64,000 nucleotides of DNA from Candidatus Opimibacter skivensis. GTDB lineage: Bacteria > Bacteroidota > Bacteroidia > Chitinophagales > Saprospiraceae. The notes beneath the pieces were generated by a model. That model was not told the origin of the DNA. It did no database searches and saw nothing but the letters and a program-made list of their open reading frames with translations. Of the stretch, positions 27,655-36,550 are shown piece by piece (position 1 is the first letter of the stretch; each line of letters begins with the position of its first letter). The stretch spans positions 124,001 through 188,000 of the forward strand of contig JADKHH010000033.1 of NCBI GenBank assembly GCA_016721905.1. Direction: 5' to 3'. Made by a program: the position numbers and the translations under genes.

Positions 27655-28078
27655 GGGTTGTGGTTGAACTTGGTTTTTCAGTTGCAGACTTTGAAGAAGA
27701 TTTTGTTCCGGGTGTTGCCAGCACCACGACTTCAACAGGATTGATAGTCAGTTTCTCCTCACCGGTCTGATAAGTAGCTGTTGGTATGATCAGCGTGCCT
27801 GCTTCCATGGCCATCAAGGTAAAGGAATAGGATTGGTTTGAACTCATCTTTCCGTTTTGGTACATAAAACTGGATGAGGTATTGGGGCCACTGACCACCG
27901 GCAATTTACTCATATCCGGCATGTTGAGTTTTCCCTCTCCATTCTCTATGGTATAGGTCACCTCCACCATTTCTCCGATGGAGATAGTGTCTGAACTGAC
28001 CTCCACTTTCACCACCGGCTGTTGTCCAAACGCCGTGATCGAAAGCCATAACAAAGGCAAGAAAAATAAGCGTTTCAT
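27635..28078 (-). CDS. Stand-alone BatD N-terminal-like exported protein
   Basis: This 147-residue protein has a signal peptide (MKRLFFLPLLWLSITAFGQQ) and one Ig-like domain matching the first domain of BatD (SIGEMVEVTYTIENGEG, then VVSGPNTSSSFMYQNGKMSS). A Ser/Thr/Lys-rich tail ends in REKRKF. I prefer the internal ATG at 28078 to the TTG at 28111. It sits between batC and batD and overlaps batD. It may be a duplicated BatD module acting as a partner in the periplasm, or the remnant of a second batD. It is intact as an ORF. Confidence 0.78.
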   Translation of the reverse strand: MKRLFFLPLLWLSITAFGQQPVVKVEVSSDTISIGEMVEVTYTIENGEGKLNMPDMSKLPVVSGPNTSSSFMYQNGKMSSNQSYSFTLMAMEAGTLIIPTATYQTGEEKLTINPVEVVVLATPGTKSSSKSATEKPSSTTTREKRKF

Positions 28079-28279
28079 TTTATGTTTCAATTCTTGTTTT
28101 ACAATGATCAAATACCTCTAATGACCTTCATTTCAAACAAACCAAACAAGTCAACCTGCGTAATCAATCTTCAATGCAATCCGGTCTGAAGTGCCTTTCT
28201 CTGTGATCCGACCCAGGCATTCTTGTTTAAATATTTCGCACGGAGAGCACGGAGTACACGGAGAAACTTTTCACTTAAC

Positions 28280-29011
28280 CTACCAGTCTTTCACAGGCGG
28301 CGAAGACTTTGCTGTTCCTTTTTTTAATTTCTCCTGCACACGTTGGTCTTCGCGTTCTATCGCTTTGAGGATTTCTCTTGCTTCTTCATTGCTCAGCTCC
28401 TCGGCAGATTGCTTTTGATCCTCCTTAGGTTGTGGCTCTTTTTGGGAAGAGTTTGATGGGTCCTGTTGTTGCGATTCATTTTCTTGTTGATCAGAAGGCT
28501 GTTGTTCGTTTTGTTGTTGTTGTTGCTGCTGATCTTCTTTCTTTTGCTGATCCTCCTGTTGCTGCTGTTGTTGTTGCTGCTGATATTGCCGTAAGGCGAG
28601 CGTCAGGTTTTTCTTAGCTTCCTCATCTTCTGGTTGAAGCTTTAGGGATTCTATGTATGCCTGTATGCTTTTATCATATTCCTGGTTTTGATAGTGGGCG
28701 TTACCCATGTTATACCAGGCTTTTGATTTCAGGGCCGGATCATTTGATGTCTCGATCGACTTTTGATATTGCTGGATAGCTTCGGGGATGCGGTTCTGGT
28801 TGTAGATGGTATTGCCGAGATTGAATGAAGTCGTGGGCTTTTCTTTTTCTTCCAATGCTTTACGATAAGCTGTTTCTGCATCCGTATAAGCCTGTCGTTC
28901 ATACAATTCATCACCTACCCTCAACCATGGATAATCCGCCTGGGACCATCCTGTTACGTTCGAACAAATGATCATGAAACAGATCGGAACGATATTTTGG
29001 ATCATATTCAT
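28280..29011 (-). CDS. batC: BatC-type TPR protein
   Basis: The 243-residue exported protein has a signal peptide (about 1-24), two to three tetratricopeptide repeats (ETAYRKALEE..., FNLGNTIYNQNRIPEAIQQY, AWYNMGNAHYQNQEYDKSIQ) and a long glutamine-rich low-complexity stretch. A charged end (LSNEEAREILKAIEREDQRV) follows. This is the usual layout of BatC in Bacteroidota. Its ATG shares one base with the batB stop (TGATG). The Q-rich tract is encoded by CAG/CAA repeats and is prone to length change. Confidence 0.88.
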   Translation of the reverse strand: MNMIQNIVPICFMIICSNVTGWSQADYPWLRVGDELYERQAYTDAETAYRKALEEKEKPTTSFNLGNTIYNQNRIPEAIQQYQKSIETSNDPALKSKAWYNMGNAHYQNQEYDKSIQAYIESLKLQPEDEEAKKNLTLALRQYQQQQQQQQQEDQQKKEDQQQQQQQNEQQPSDQQENESQQQDPSNSSQKEPQPKEDQKQSAEELSNEEAREILKAIEREDQRVQEKLKKGTAKSSPPVKDW

Positions 29012-30006
29012 CAGATAACGTCAGATTTGTAATTGGCTACTACCATAAAACCGATCAACAGAAGGGCGGGAAACAAAAACCACTGAAAATAGCTTCTATG
29101 CTCCGTGAAAGAACGTTTTTCCATCTTACTTCTTTCAAGCCCAGCTAATTCTTTCCCAAGTTCATCGACCACTTTATCTCCGCCGGTCGCGTCAAAATAT
29201 TTGCCTTTACCCTTTTGGGCAAGCTCCATCATCAGGGTTTTGTTTAGAGATGTGTGGACTGGCCTGGCTTTATCATCAAGTTTGAGATACTTCTGCCCTT
29301 CGTTCGAAATGGGTATGGTGGCTCCGGCTTCCGTTCCTACGCCTATAATATAGGTGACCCAGCCTGCTTCGGCAGCTTCTTCGATAGCGTCAGGGGCGTC
29401 GGTGTCGTGATCCTCTCCATCGGTAAGGACGATGATTGCACCTCTGCTATCCGTTTCACTGGATTTTGCAGCCAGAATCAACCTCAAGGCTTCTCCGATA
29501 GAGGTACCCTGGGTGCCTGCCTGATCAGGATTAGCGGCATTGAGGAATAATTGGATGGCGTGCCAATCGGTAGTGAGTGGGCTCTGGACATAGGCATTGC
29601 CAGCAAAAAGGACCAGCCCTACCCTGTCTGTCTTGAATTTAGTGGAAAGATCCAGTGCTATTCTCCTGGCTCGCTCCAGCCTGCTTGGGGCTATATCCTC
29701 TGCCAGCATACTAGTGGAGATGTCTAGTACCAGATAAATATCTGCGGTCTTGCTTTCTACAGCCACCGACCTGTAGCCCCACTGGGGGTTGGCGGCAGCA
29801 ATGGTGAGCAACACAGTACCCAATAATCCCAGCCACATCCATTTAGGCCTAACGTGCTGACCACTAGTGATTTTCTGATTGGAAGTATCACTTCCCCACC
29901 TTGACCAGGCGGTACGGGCCAGATATTGCCGTGTGAAATAAAAGATGACCGCCAGGATAGTTAATCCTATCAACCAGAAAAAACCGGGATGTTCAAATCT
30001 AAACAT
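29011..30006 (-). CDS. batB: VWA domain-containing protein BatB
   Basis: BatB is a membrane-anchored von Willebrand factor A protein of the Bat system. The 331-residue protein has two N-terminal helices (about 8-28 and 57-72), a VWA domain with MIDAS motif Asp95-x-Ser97-x-Ser99 (LDISTSMLAED) and TDGEDHD, and a C-terminal membrane helix (FQWFLFPALLLIGFMVVA). It is first in the batB-batC-batD-N-batD run. Its usual upstream partner batA lies 6.5 kb away beyond an inverted block of genes. Confidence 0.92.
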   Translation of the reverse strand: MFRFEHPGFFWLIGLTILAVIFYFTRQYLARTAWSRWGSDTSNQKITSGQHVRPKWMWLGLLGTVLLTIAAANPQWGYRSVAVESKTADIYLVLDISTSMLAEDIAPSRLERARRIALDLSTKFKTDRVGLVLFAGNAYVQSPLTTDWHAIQLFLNAANPDQAGTQGTSIGEALRLILAAKSSETDSRGAIIVLTDGEDHDTDAPDAIEEAAEAGWVTYIIGVGTEAGATIPISNEGQKYLKLDDKARPVHTSLNKTLMMELAQKGKGKYFDATGGDKVVDELGKELAGLERSKMEKRSFTEHRSYFQWFLFPALLLIGFMVVANYKSDVI

Positions 30007-30615
30007 GGTGTCTTGGTGGTTGCGTTTCTAAAAAGGTTTTGTTAAAGTGTTCCTCAAGTATCAATTCCTGCAGTATGTCTGAGATACCCTGATGTCAAAA
30101 GCATCGGGATTTAGACAGGCTTCATGCTGCATTTCCATTTGAAGCAAAAATAGTCATATGCCTTAATGCTGTATCGTTCTTGAGAAATGGTTAACACAGA
30201 AGCCGGTTAGTGACTCCAAAACGATGGAACCTGACGGTTTATGATCAACTAGCCCCGAGCGGGTGGATGGCTGGTTTATGCAATCCGGGGCTGCCCGGCA
30301 TCATTAGCGTAAAATAATTGACAATTAGCTGTCAGAGTATGAATACGACCAGGATGGTGAGAAACAGTGATCCTAAAGGCTATTACTTTGGTAGTCAAAG
30401 TGTGATATGTGGCACAATTATACCATATCAAATGATGGTGTTACTTTCAAAAATTCTGAGGATACCGCCAACCTCAAAATTTATGGAATACCCAAGTCGT
30501 AATCGAAAAATAAAAATATTTTTGTGCTGATGACGGCCTCGCAAGCGAGGTACAGTCATTTATTTTCTGAACCAAATAATGTGTTTAAACTCAAAACATT
30601 AAATCATCCAATTTT
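30007..30615. other. Divergent intergenic region batB / exbB
   Basis: These 609 bases separate minus-strand batB from plus-strand exbB and should hold both promoters. I see no supportable gene. An ORF at 30318-30530 has no family features, and a stretch near 30430-30495 translates to a short Ig-like-looking fragment ending in stops. A small perfect hairpin CCTCGC-AA-GCGAGG lies at about 30537-30550. Confidence 0.55.
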
Positions 30616-31440
30616 ATGAGCAATCCAAGTGTCAAAACCGAAAAAGCTGCCTCCAGCGGTTCTTTCAACAGGTTATTTGCCTCCATCCTGATTCCGGTTG
30701 CGCTGGTGATCGGGATTATCGTCTTTAAGTTTATCCTGGGCAGTCCAAGTAATTTTGTGGATAACAATCCCGAAGGACACCCACTTGCAGGCAACTATCT
30801 CGGAATGATGTACAAGGGCGGTTTGATGGTACCCGTACTGATGGCCAGTATGATTATCGTTATCGCTGTGATCATTGAGCGTTTTGTATCCCTTAATGTG
30901 GCCAGTGGTAAAGGCCCGACTCCTGTATTTGTAAGGAAGATCAAAGGATATCTGGATCGCAACGATGTCAACGGAGCTATCAAGGAATGTGATACTCAAC
31001 GTGGCTCGGTAGGAAATGTCATCCGTGAAGGATTGCACAAATACAATACGATGTCTACAATGCCTGGCCTTGAAAAAGACCAGAAAATCCTGGCGATCCA
31101 GAAAGAAATCGAAGAAGCAACCTCGCTTGAGTTGCCAATGCTTGAGAAAAACCTTGTTATCCTGGCTACATTCGCTTCTGTTGCTACCCTGATGGGTCTT
31201 CTGGGAACGGTACTTGGGATGATTCGCGCTTTCTCGGCGATTGCTACTGCAGGAGCACCTGATGCTGTTGCGTTATCAACCGGTATTTCAGAGGCGTTGA
31301 TCAATACCGCTTTAGGTATCGGTACATCTGCTCTGGCCATTATCTCTTACAATTATTTCACGACCAAAATTGATGGGCTGACCTACGGAATTGATGAGGC
31401 AGGATTCAGTATTGCACAGAGTTTTGCTGCAAAACATTAA
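30616..31440 (+). CDS. exbB: MotA/TolQ/ExbB proton channel family protein
   Basis: ExbB forms the inner-membrane proton channel that, with ExbD, powers TonB. The 274-residue protein has an extra N-terminal helix (20-42), a helix at 69-90 before a cytoplasmic loop, and the two conserved channel helices (about 180-203 with TLMGLLGTVLGMIRAF, and 224-247 with EALINTALGIGTSALAI). The family pattern is complete. It leads the block exbB-exbD-exbD-tonB, with gaps of about 30-60 bases that suit one transcript. Confidence 0.94.
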   Translation: MSNPSVKTEKAASSGSFNRLFASILIPVALVIGIIVFKFILGSPSNFVDNNPEGHPLAGNYLGMMYKGGLMVPVLMASMIIVIAVIIERFVSLNVASGKGPTPVFVRKIKGYLDRNDVNGAIKECDTQRGSVGNVIREGLHKYNTMSTMPGLEKDQKILAIQKEIEEATSLELPMLEKNLVILATFASVATLMGLLGTVLGMIRAFSAIATAGAPDAVALSTGISEALINTALGIGTSALAIISYNYFTTKIDGLTYGIDEAGFSIAQSFAAKH

Positions 31441-31468
31441 TTCTTCACGCACCGTTATTCTTTAAGTT

Positions 31469-32074
31469 ATGCCAAAGGTCAAAATACCCAGAAAGAGTAC
31501 ATCAGTCGATATGACTGCCATGTGTGACGTGGCCTTTCTACTGCTTACTTTTTTCATCCTGACGACCAAATTCAGGCCACAGGAAGCTGTGACAATTGAC
31601 ATTCCGTCATCAACGGCACAGATACCTATCCCTGAAAAGGATATCATGATGTTCCAGATCGCTCCTGACGGCCGCTTGTTTTTTGGATTGGATGATCAGA
31701 ATACAAGGTTGAAATTACTCGAGCGATTGTCTACCACGTATGAATTGACATTAACTCAGGATCAAAAGGATGCATTTCGTCTGATTGAAACATGGGGTAT
31801 GGATATTCGTTCCTTGCCGGATTTCCTCAAAATGGATCCGACCGCAAGAGGAGCATTCAATCAGCCAGGATTGAACATTGACACTACAGGTGGACAGCAC
31901 CAGGTTGAAGACCTGATCCTGTTTTCACGCCAGGAAAACAATAACCTGCGTATAGCTATCAAGGGGGACAAAACCACTGAATACCGGCACTTTGACAAGC
32001 TGATCCAGGCTTTACAAAACCGGAAGGTCAACAAGTTCAACCTGATCACATCAGCCAAGACAGCGCAGGAATAA
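31469..32074 (+). CDS. exbD: Biopolymer transporter ExbD (first copy)
   Basis: The 201-residue protein has a short basic N terminus, one membrane helix (about 16-34, DMTAMCDVAFLLLTFFILTT) with the essential proton-carrying aspartate (Asp20), and a periplasmic domain. The domain carries an insertion of about 60 residues before the usual end (NLRIAIKGDKTTEYRHFDKL), making it longer than E. coli ExbD (141). Paired ExbD paralogues are normal in Bacteroidota tonB operons and may form a heteromer. Confidence 0.92.
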   Translation: MPKVKIPRKSTSVDMTAMCDVAFLLLTFFILTTKFRPQEAVTIDIPSSTAQIPIPEKDIMMFQIAPDGRLFFGLDDQNTRLKLLERLSTTYELTLTQDQKDAFRLIETWGMDIRSLPDFLKMDPTARGAFNQPGLNIDTTGGQHQVEDLILFSRQENNNLRIAIKGDKTTEYRHFDKLIQALQNRKVNKFNLITSAKTAQE

Positions 32075-32105
32075 TTTATTCATTACAAAAGTAAAAACGT
32101 GAATT

Positions 32106-32675
32106 ATGGCTGAAATGCAAACTTCCGATAGTGGGAGTCATAAGAAAGGTTCGAAAAAAGTACGTACAAAAAAAATGTCCACACGGGTTGATCTTACAGC
32201 CATGGTGGATCTCGGGTTCCTGCTGATCACCTTCTTTATGCTGGCCACGACGATGAATAAGCCAAAGACCATGGAGGTCAACAAACCTGCCAAGGAGGAA
32301 GAAAAAGTCAAGGAACCTCCCATCAAAATGTCTAAAACGGCTACGCTGATGTTAGGTGCCAGGAATAAGATCTATGCCTATGTGTCGCCTGATGAAATTG
32401 AAGCTGGAACCGAGATCACCATGGACAGCATAGATTATAGCCCATCCGGCCTTAGAAAATTTATCCAGCGCCGCCAGAAAGAGGTGAAGGAACAATGGGG
32501 CAATCAGGATGATCTGTTTGTCATGATCAAACCTTTGCCAGCCTCGAATGTTAAAAACATAGTGGATGTATTGGATGAAATGACCATCAATGATGTCAAG
32601 CGATATGCTATCCTTGAACCCAATGATCCGATTGATTCCCTGATAGCCCTTCAGACTGGTCAGAGTAGAAAATAA
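32106..32675 (+). CDS. exbD: Biopolymer transporter ExbD (second copy)
   Basis: This second ExbD (189 residues) has a longer lysine-rich N terminus (SHKKGSKKVRTKKMS), the membrane helix RVDLTAMVDLGFLLITFFML with the conserved Asp35, and a periplasmic domain ending VKRYAILEPNDP. It starts 31 bases after the first exbD and is followed by tonB. Sequence similarity to the first copy outside the helix is low, so they probably have distinct roles in the complex. Confidence 0.92.
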   Translation: MAEMQTSDSGSHKKGSKKVRTKKMSTRVDLTAMVDLGFLLITFFMLATTMNKPKTMEVNKPAKEEEKVKEPPIKMSKTATLMLGARNKIYAYVSPDEIEAGTEITMDSIDYSPSGLRKFIQRRQKEVKEQWGNQDDLFVMIKPLPASNVKNIVDVLDEMTINDVKRYAILEPNDPIDSLIALQTGQSRK

Positions 32676-32731
32676 TTTTTATGCAATTATGCAGCAACCT
32701 GCATCATTACATTACATAAAAACGCTTAATC

Positions 32732-33559
32732 ATGGAAAATGAAAATTTGCTGAAGAATTCGATGGATGACATCGTCTTTGATGGCAGAAATAAATCCTAC
32801 GGGGCATTCCAGCTCAGACGCCTGTATGACAAACATATGTCAAGGGCAATGATAAGCGGAATGTTATTTTTCCTGTTGGCGGTGAGTTCTCCAAAGATCA
32901 TACAGATGATAAAGGGGTTCATACCTGATGCAGAAAATGACCTGATCATGAAGGAGGTTACCCTTGCCGAGCCTCCACCGATTGATCCTCTGAAACCACC
33001 TCCACCTCCTCCTCCTGAGGTGAAACCTCCACCGATCAAGGACCAGATTAAGTTTGTCCCTCCGGTGGTAAAGAAAGATGAAGAGGTCATCGAAGAAGAG
33101 CCACCTCCACCAACCGTCGAGGAAATCAAAGACAAGGAGATCGCTACGGAGACCAAGGAAGGCGAAGAAGGCGGTGTAGATGCATCCCTGACAGAACCTG
33201 ATAATCCCCCGGCACCACCCGTGCTCGAGGAGCCAAAGGAAGAAGAGCCTTTTGCTTATGTAGAACAAATGCCCACTTTCCCTGATGGTCAAGAGGCTAT
33301 GTACAAATACATCTACGAGAAGATAAAATATCCTGCCATTGCCCGGGAGAATGGAATTGCCGGCCAGGTCATCGTGCAGTTTGTCGTATCCAAGGAAGGT
33401 GATATTCAAAAAGCAAAAGTGGTTCGTGGTATTGGCGGCGGATGTAATGAAGAAGCCTTACGTGTTGTCAATGGCATGCCTAGATGGAAGCCGGGCAAAC
33501 ACAACGGAAGAGCTGTACCGGTTACATTCACCCTGCCGATCAAGTTCGTTCTTCAGTAA
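32732..33559 (+). CDS. tonB: Energy transducer TonB
   Basis: TonB links the proton motive force to outer-membrane transport. The 275-residue protein has a cytoplasmic N terminus of about 37 residues with a DIVFDGRNKSYGAFQLRR box common in Bacteroidota TonB, one membrane helix (38-55), and a proline/glutamate-rich periplasm-spanning stretch (80-175). The C-terminal TonB domain (195-275) runs from YPAIARENGIAGQVIVQFVV to MPRWKPGK and LPIKFVLQ. It is the fourth gene of the exb block, and a tiny membrane-protein gene follows four bases later. Confidence 0.95.
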   Translation: MENENLLKNSMDDIVFDGRNKSYGAFQLRRLYDKHMSRAMISGMLFFLLAVSSPKIIQMIKGFIPDAENDLIMKEVTLAEPPPIDPLKPPPPPPPEVKPPPIKDQIKFVPPVVKKDEEVIEEEPPPPTVEEIKDKEIATETKEGEEGGVDASLTEPDNPPAPPVLEEPKEEEPFAYVEQMPTFPDGQEAMYKYIYEKIKYPAIARENGIAGQVIVQFVVSKEGDIQKAKVVRGIGGGCNEEALRVVNGMPRWKPGKHNGRAVPVTFTLPIKFVLQ

Positions 33560-33562
33560 GGC

Positions 33563-33742
33563 ATGGATGCCGAAGCGATCAGGCGGCTGTTCCTTTTAAT
33601 TCTGGGACTGACGTATATTGGATTGGGGATCTTTATGTTTATCAAAAAAGTCATCCCCCTCTCGCCCTGGGGCGAAATCCTGTCTGCGGCATTTGTACTG
33701 TATGGCGCCTTTCGGGTGTACAGGGCCCTGATGAAAAAGTAA
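33563..33742 (+). CDS. Small two-helix membrane protein after tonB
   Basis: A 59-residue ORF starts three bases after the tonB stop. It reads as two membrane helices (RLFLLILGLTYIGLGIFMFI and EILSAAFVLYGAFRVYRAL) with a short polar turn (KKVIPLSPWG) and a basic end (LMKK). Spacing to tonB and the hairpin terminator 24 bases downstream mark it as the last gene of the exb-tonB transcript. It is too short for standard ORF cut-offs. Its role is unknown; a small accessory subunit of the ExbBD-TonB complex is a reasonable guess. Confidence 0.7.
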   Translation: MDAEAIRRLFLLILGLTYIGLGIFMFIKKVIPLSPWGEILSAAFVLYGAFRVYRALMKK

Positions 33743-33765
33743 ACACGACAAGATATACATGTAGT

Positions 33766-33801
33766 GAAGGTCTGATCTCCCTGACAGGGAATCAGACCTT
33801 C
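33766..33801 (+). terminator. Strong hairpin ending the exb-tonB transcript
   Basis: GAAGGTCTGAT pairs with ATCAGACCTTC, and an inner stem TCCCT-GAC-AGGGA extends it. The T run afterwards is weak (CTTAG). Its location just after the last gene favours a terminator. Confidence 0.7.
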
Positions 33802-33916
33802 TTAGTCAACAGCAATGTCTTGTCTTAAGGTGATATTAATTCTCCTTAACAGCAGCTTAACTGAATAAGATATGATGTCACGTCATATAAATAGTAAAAG
33901 ACCTGACCAGGTAACT

Positions 33917-34834
33917 ATGAAACGCTTTACTGCATATCTACTCTTTCTGCTCTTCAGCACCTCTATGGCATGCGTGAAGAAAGCAGAGGATATTGAAGGT
34001 CCTACCATGGGCGCCCTCCGTATCCTGGCCGATGAGAGCATAAAAGACATCGTAGAACAGGAAGAAGAGATCTTTGAACGCTTCTACCCATATGCCCGTC
34101 TGGATATCACGTATACCAACGAGCGTGACATGTTTGCCCAGTTACTGGTGGATAGCATTGATTTGATTATGAGTACCAGGAGGCTCAACGCTGAGGAGAC
34201 CTCTTACCTGTCCAGGCGTCAATCCGAACCAAGACATTTCGCTTATGCGACCAGCGCTATTGCCTTTATCGCCAATCGGAATGCAGCGGACACTGCGTAT
34301 ACCTATGAAAAAATGGTTTCCATGCTCGGGGACTCTGCTTCCGGCAGGATTTTCGTCATTGAAAATGTCAAATCAGGGATCACGGAGCAGATTTTACAAT
34401 TGATTAACAAACCTGATTTACCCGGTCATTTCTATGCCCTGGCTTCCAAAAAGGAAGTATTCGAATATATCAAGGCACATGAAAATGCTATCGGTATCAT
34501 CGATTATGTAGCTATCGGAGACAGCGACAGTGCGTTCACCAGGGAAGTACTGGCCGAGGTGAACCTCCTGGCGCTGAGCAGGCCCCAGGATTCAATACAA
34601 TATGGGTTTTTGAAGCCTTACCAGTACAATCTCCAGGACCGGAAATATCCCTTAACCCGTGAATTATATGTCATCAATAATACCGGAAAAAGTGATGTAG
34701 GGATTGGATTTGCCTCCTTTATATGTGGTGAAATAGGCCAGAAAATCGTTTTGAAGGCAGGACTATTGCCTACCTATCAAACCGAACGAAATCTTGAGTT
34801 TAAAAACTCCCCCGATATAAAAGTTGTTAAATGA
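33917..34834 (+). CDS. PstS-like substrate-binding lipoprotein
   Basis: The 305-residue protein starts at ATG 33917 (an in-frame ATG at 33872 adds 15 polar residues). It has a lipoprotein signal (KRFTAYLLFLLFSTSMAC, Cys19) followed by a periplasmic-binding fold like phosphate-binding PstS (LRILADESIKDIVEQEEEIF..., NERDMFAQLLVDSIDLIMS, FASFICGEIGQKIVLKAGLLP). No pst ABC transporter genes are nearby. In Bacteroidota such proteins commonly follow exb/tonB genes and precede a TPR gene, as here, so its role may be linked to TonB rather than to phosphate uptake. Confidence 0.82.
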   Translation: MKRFTAYLLFLLFSTSMACVKKAEDIEGPTMGALRILADESIKDIVEQEEEIFERFYPYARLDITYTNERDMFAQLLVDSIDLIMSTRRLNAEETSYLSRRQSEPRHFAYATSAIAFIANRNAADTAYTYEKMVSMLGDSASGRIFVIENVKSGITEQILQLINKPDLPGHFYALASKKEVFEYIKAHENAIGIIDYVAIGDSDSAFTREVLAEVNLLALSRPQDSIQYGFLKPYQYNLQDRKYPLTRELYVINNTGKSDVGIGFASFICGEIGQKIVLKAGLLPTYQTERNLEFKNSPDIKVVK

Positions 34835-34893
34835 AGACGATACATCATAATCATGTTGCATTTTTGCACCCTCATTTTTTAAATGCCCTTAAA

Positions 34894-36501
34894 ATGAAAA
34901 AGCTTTTATTTGCCGCCCTCCTGGTTTCTTGTGCGACAATCCCACAAGCCCAGGTGCCGTCCTTGCAGGAAGGGATCAAGCAGTTGCAGAATGAGAATTA
35001 TGCAGCAGCCCAGACCACCTTCAATGCGATCGCCAAAAGCGATCCGAAGAACGGAACCATTTATTACTATATCGGTGAGGTAAGTTACCTGACGGATGCT
35101 CCGGCAGAAGCTGAGAAAGCCTATAAGAAAGGGCTGACGATCAATCCGCAATGCGCAGAATGCAAGGTGGGTCTTGGTAAACTGATGCTCGACCAGGGCA
35201 AAACGGTGGAAGCTGAAGAGTTTTTCCAGTCTGCATCCAGGCTGGATAAAAAGAATCCAGAGATCTTTGCCAAGATCGGGGAAGCCTATCTCAGCAACAA
35301 AAAGCCAAACGGAAACAAAGCTGTTGAATATCTGTCTATCGCCAGAGATATGAATCCTGCGGTAGCTAAATACTGGGCTCATCTGGGAGATGCCTATGAA
35401 TTAACAGGGGAACATGGTGAGGCGATGACATGTTACGAGACCGCTATTAAAAAGGACCCGACTATTTCCTCTGCTTATATCAGCATGGCCAGGATCTGGA
35501 CTAAAGCAAAGCAGGATTCATTAGCGATTCCCTTATTGGAAAAGGCTATCGAACTCTCCCCTAATGATGCGCAGCCCTATAAGTACCTTATTGAGCTTTA
35601 CATCAAAAACGGGAAGTATGCTAAAGTAACTCCGCTACTTGATAAGTATGTTTCCTTATCCGGTGACGATGTGGATGCCAAAGTGAGGCTTGTCAAATTC
35701 CTGACCTTCCAGGCCAAAGACTATGATCGTGCCATCCTTGAAGGCGAGAAACTGCTGGAAACCAATCCTGAGCAATACACGCTGCACAGGTGGCTGGCAT
35801 GGGCTTACGCAGAGAAAGGAGATTTCCAGCATTCCTATGATCACAGCCAACAGCTGTTTGAAGAACTTGGAAAAAAAGAGGACCGTGCTGTATTCCCTTC
35901 CGACTATGATTACCATGCTAAAGCTGCTTTCAAGCTTGGCAAAATAGATGAGGCTGCCCATATCTATCGCAAGTACCTGGAGCTGGATTCTACCCGCAGC
36001 CAGGAGATCAACGGGATGCTGGCTAAAGGGTATTTTGATATCAAGAACTATGAGCAATCCGTTGCCTACTACTTGCGGAAAAATGATGAAAAACCACTTT
36101 CAGTTGTTGACAGTTATTACCTGGGACTAGCGTATTGGTACCTTGACAAGGATCTCCAGGCTGATTCTACTTTTGCTAAAATACTGGAATTAACACCTGA
36201 ATATGCGCAGGGTTGGTGGATGAGAGCAAAGATCGCTGAGCGAATGGATACAGCTGAAACAAAACTCTTTTTAGCAAAAGAACATTTTGAAAATTATGTC
36301 AAATTTGCTTCAGCCGCACCGGAAAAAAATGCGACTACCATCAAGAACCTGAAATGGGCCTATAATTACCTCGCCTATTACTGGATACAGCAAGAAGAAA
36401 AGGACAACGTTACGGCTAAGATGTATTATGAAAAAATCCTTGAATTAGATCCTGCTGACCCGGATGCAATTGACAAACTCAAGTTGCTCAATCAGCGATA
36501 A
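34894..36501 (+). CDS. Exported tetratricopeptide repeat protein
   Basis: The 535-residue protein starts best at ATG 34894, giving a signal peptide (MKKLLFAALLVSCATIPQAQ). The ORF opens at 34831, which would overlap the PstS-like gene. The rest is about 12 tetratricopeptide repeats, for example IYYYIGEVSYLTDAPAEAEK, AKYWAHLGDAYELTGEHGEA and VDSYYLGLAYWYLDKDLQAD. TPRs are protein-binding scaffolds; the partner is unknown. It is the last gene of the plus-strand block and ends in a clear terminator. Confidence 0.88.
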   Translation: MKKLLFAALLVSCATIPQAQVPSLQEGIKQLQNENYAAAQTTFNAIAKSDPKNGTIYYYIGEVSYLTDAPAEAEKAYKKGLTINPQCAECKVGLGKLMLDQGKTVEAEEFFQSASRLDKKNPEIFAKIGEAYLSNKKPNGNKAVEYLSIARDMNPAVAKYWAHLGDAYELTGEHGEAMTCYETAIKKDPTISSAYISMARIWTKAKQDSLAIPLLEKAIELSPNDAQPYKYLIELYIKNGKYAKVTPLLDKYVSLSGDDVDAKVRLVKFLTFQAKDYDRAILEGEKLLETNPEQYTLHRWLAWAYAEKGDFQHSYDHSQQLFEELGKKEDRAVFPSDYDYHAKAAFKLGKIDEAAHIYRKYLELDSTRSQEINGMLAKGYFDIKNYEQSVAYYLRKNDEKPLSVVDSYYLGLAYWYLDKDLQADSTFAKILELTPEYAQGWWMRAKIAERMDTAETKLFLAKEHFENYVKFASAAPEKNATTIKNLKWAYNYLAYYWIQQEEKDNVTAKMYYEKILELDPADPDAIDKLKLLNQR

Positions 36502-36520
36502 AATCAAGAAGAGAAAAAAA

Positions 36521-36550
36521 GAGAATCGAAAACGGTTCTCTTTTTTTTTA
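36521..36550. terminator. Bidirectional terminator between TPR gene and batA
   Basis: GAGAATCG-AAAA-CGGTTCTC is followed by nine T on the plus strand. On the minus strand the same stem is followed by TTTTTTTC. It can end both the plus-strand TPR transcript and the minus-strand moxR-batA transcript, whose stop codon overlaps its edge. Confidence 0.88.

Noticed and set aside
28280..28640. Functional meaning of the CAG/CAA-rich tract in batC
   Set aside because: Glutamine-rich tails are usual in BatC proteins, so this is noted but not treated as novel.
30318..30530. 70-codon ORF in the batB/exbB spacer
   Set aside because: It begins at a TTG inside spacer DNA and has no domain, signal or conserved-looking segment.
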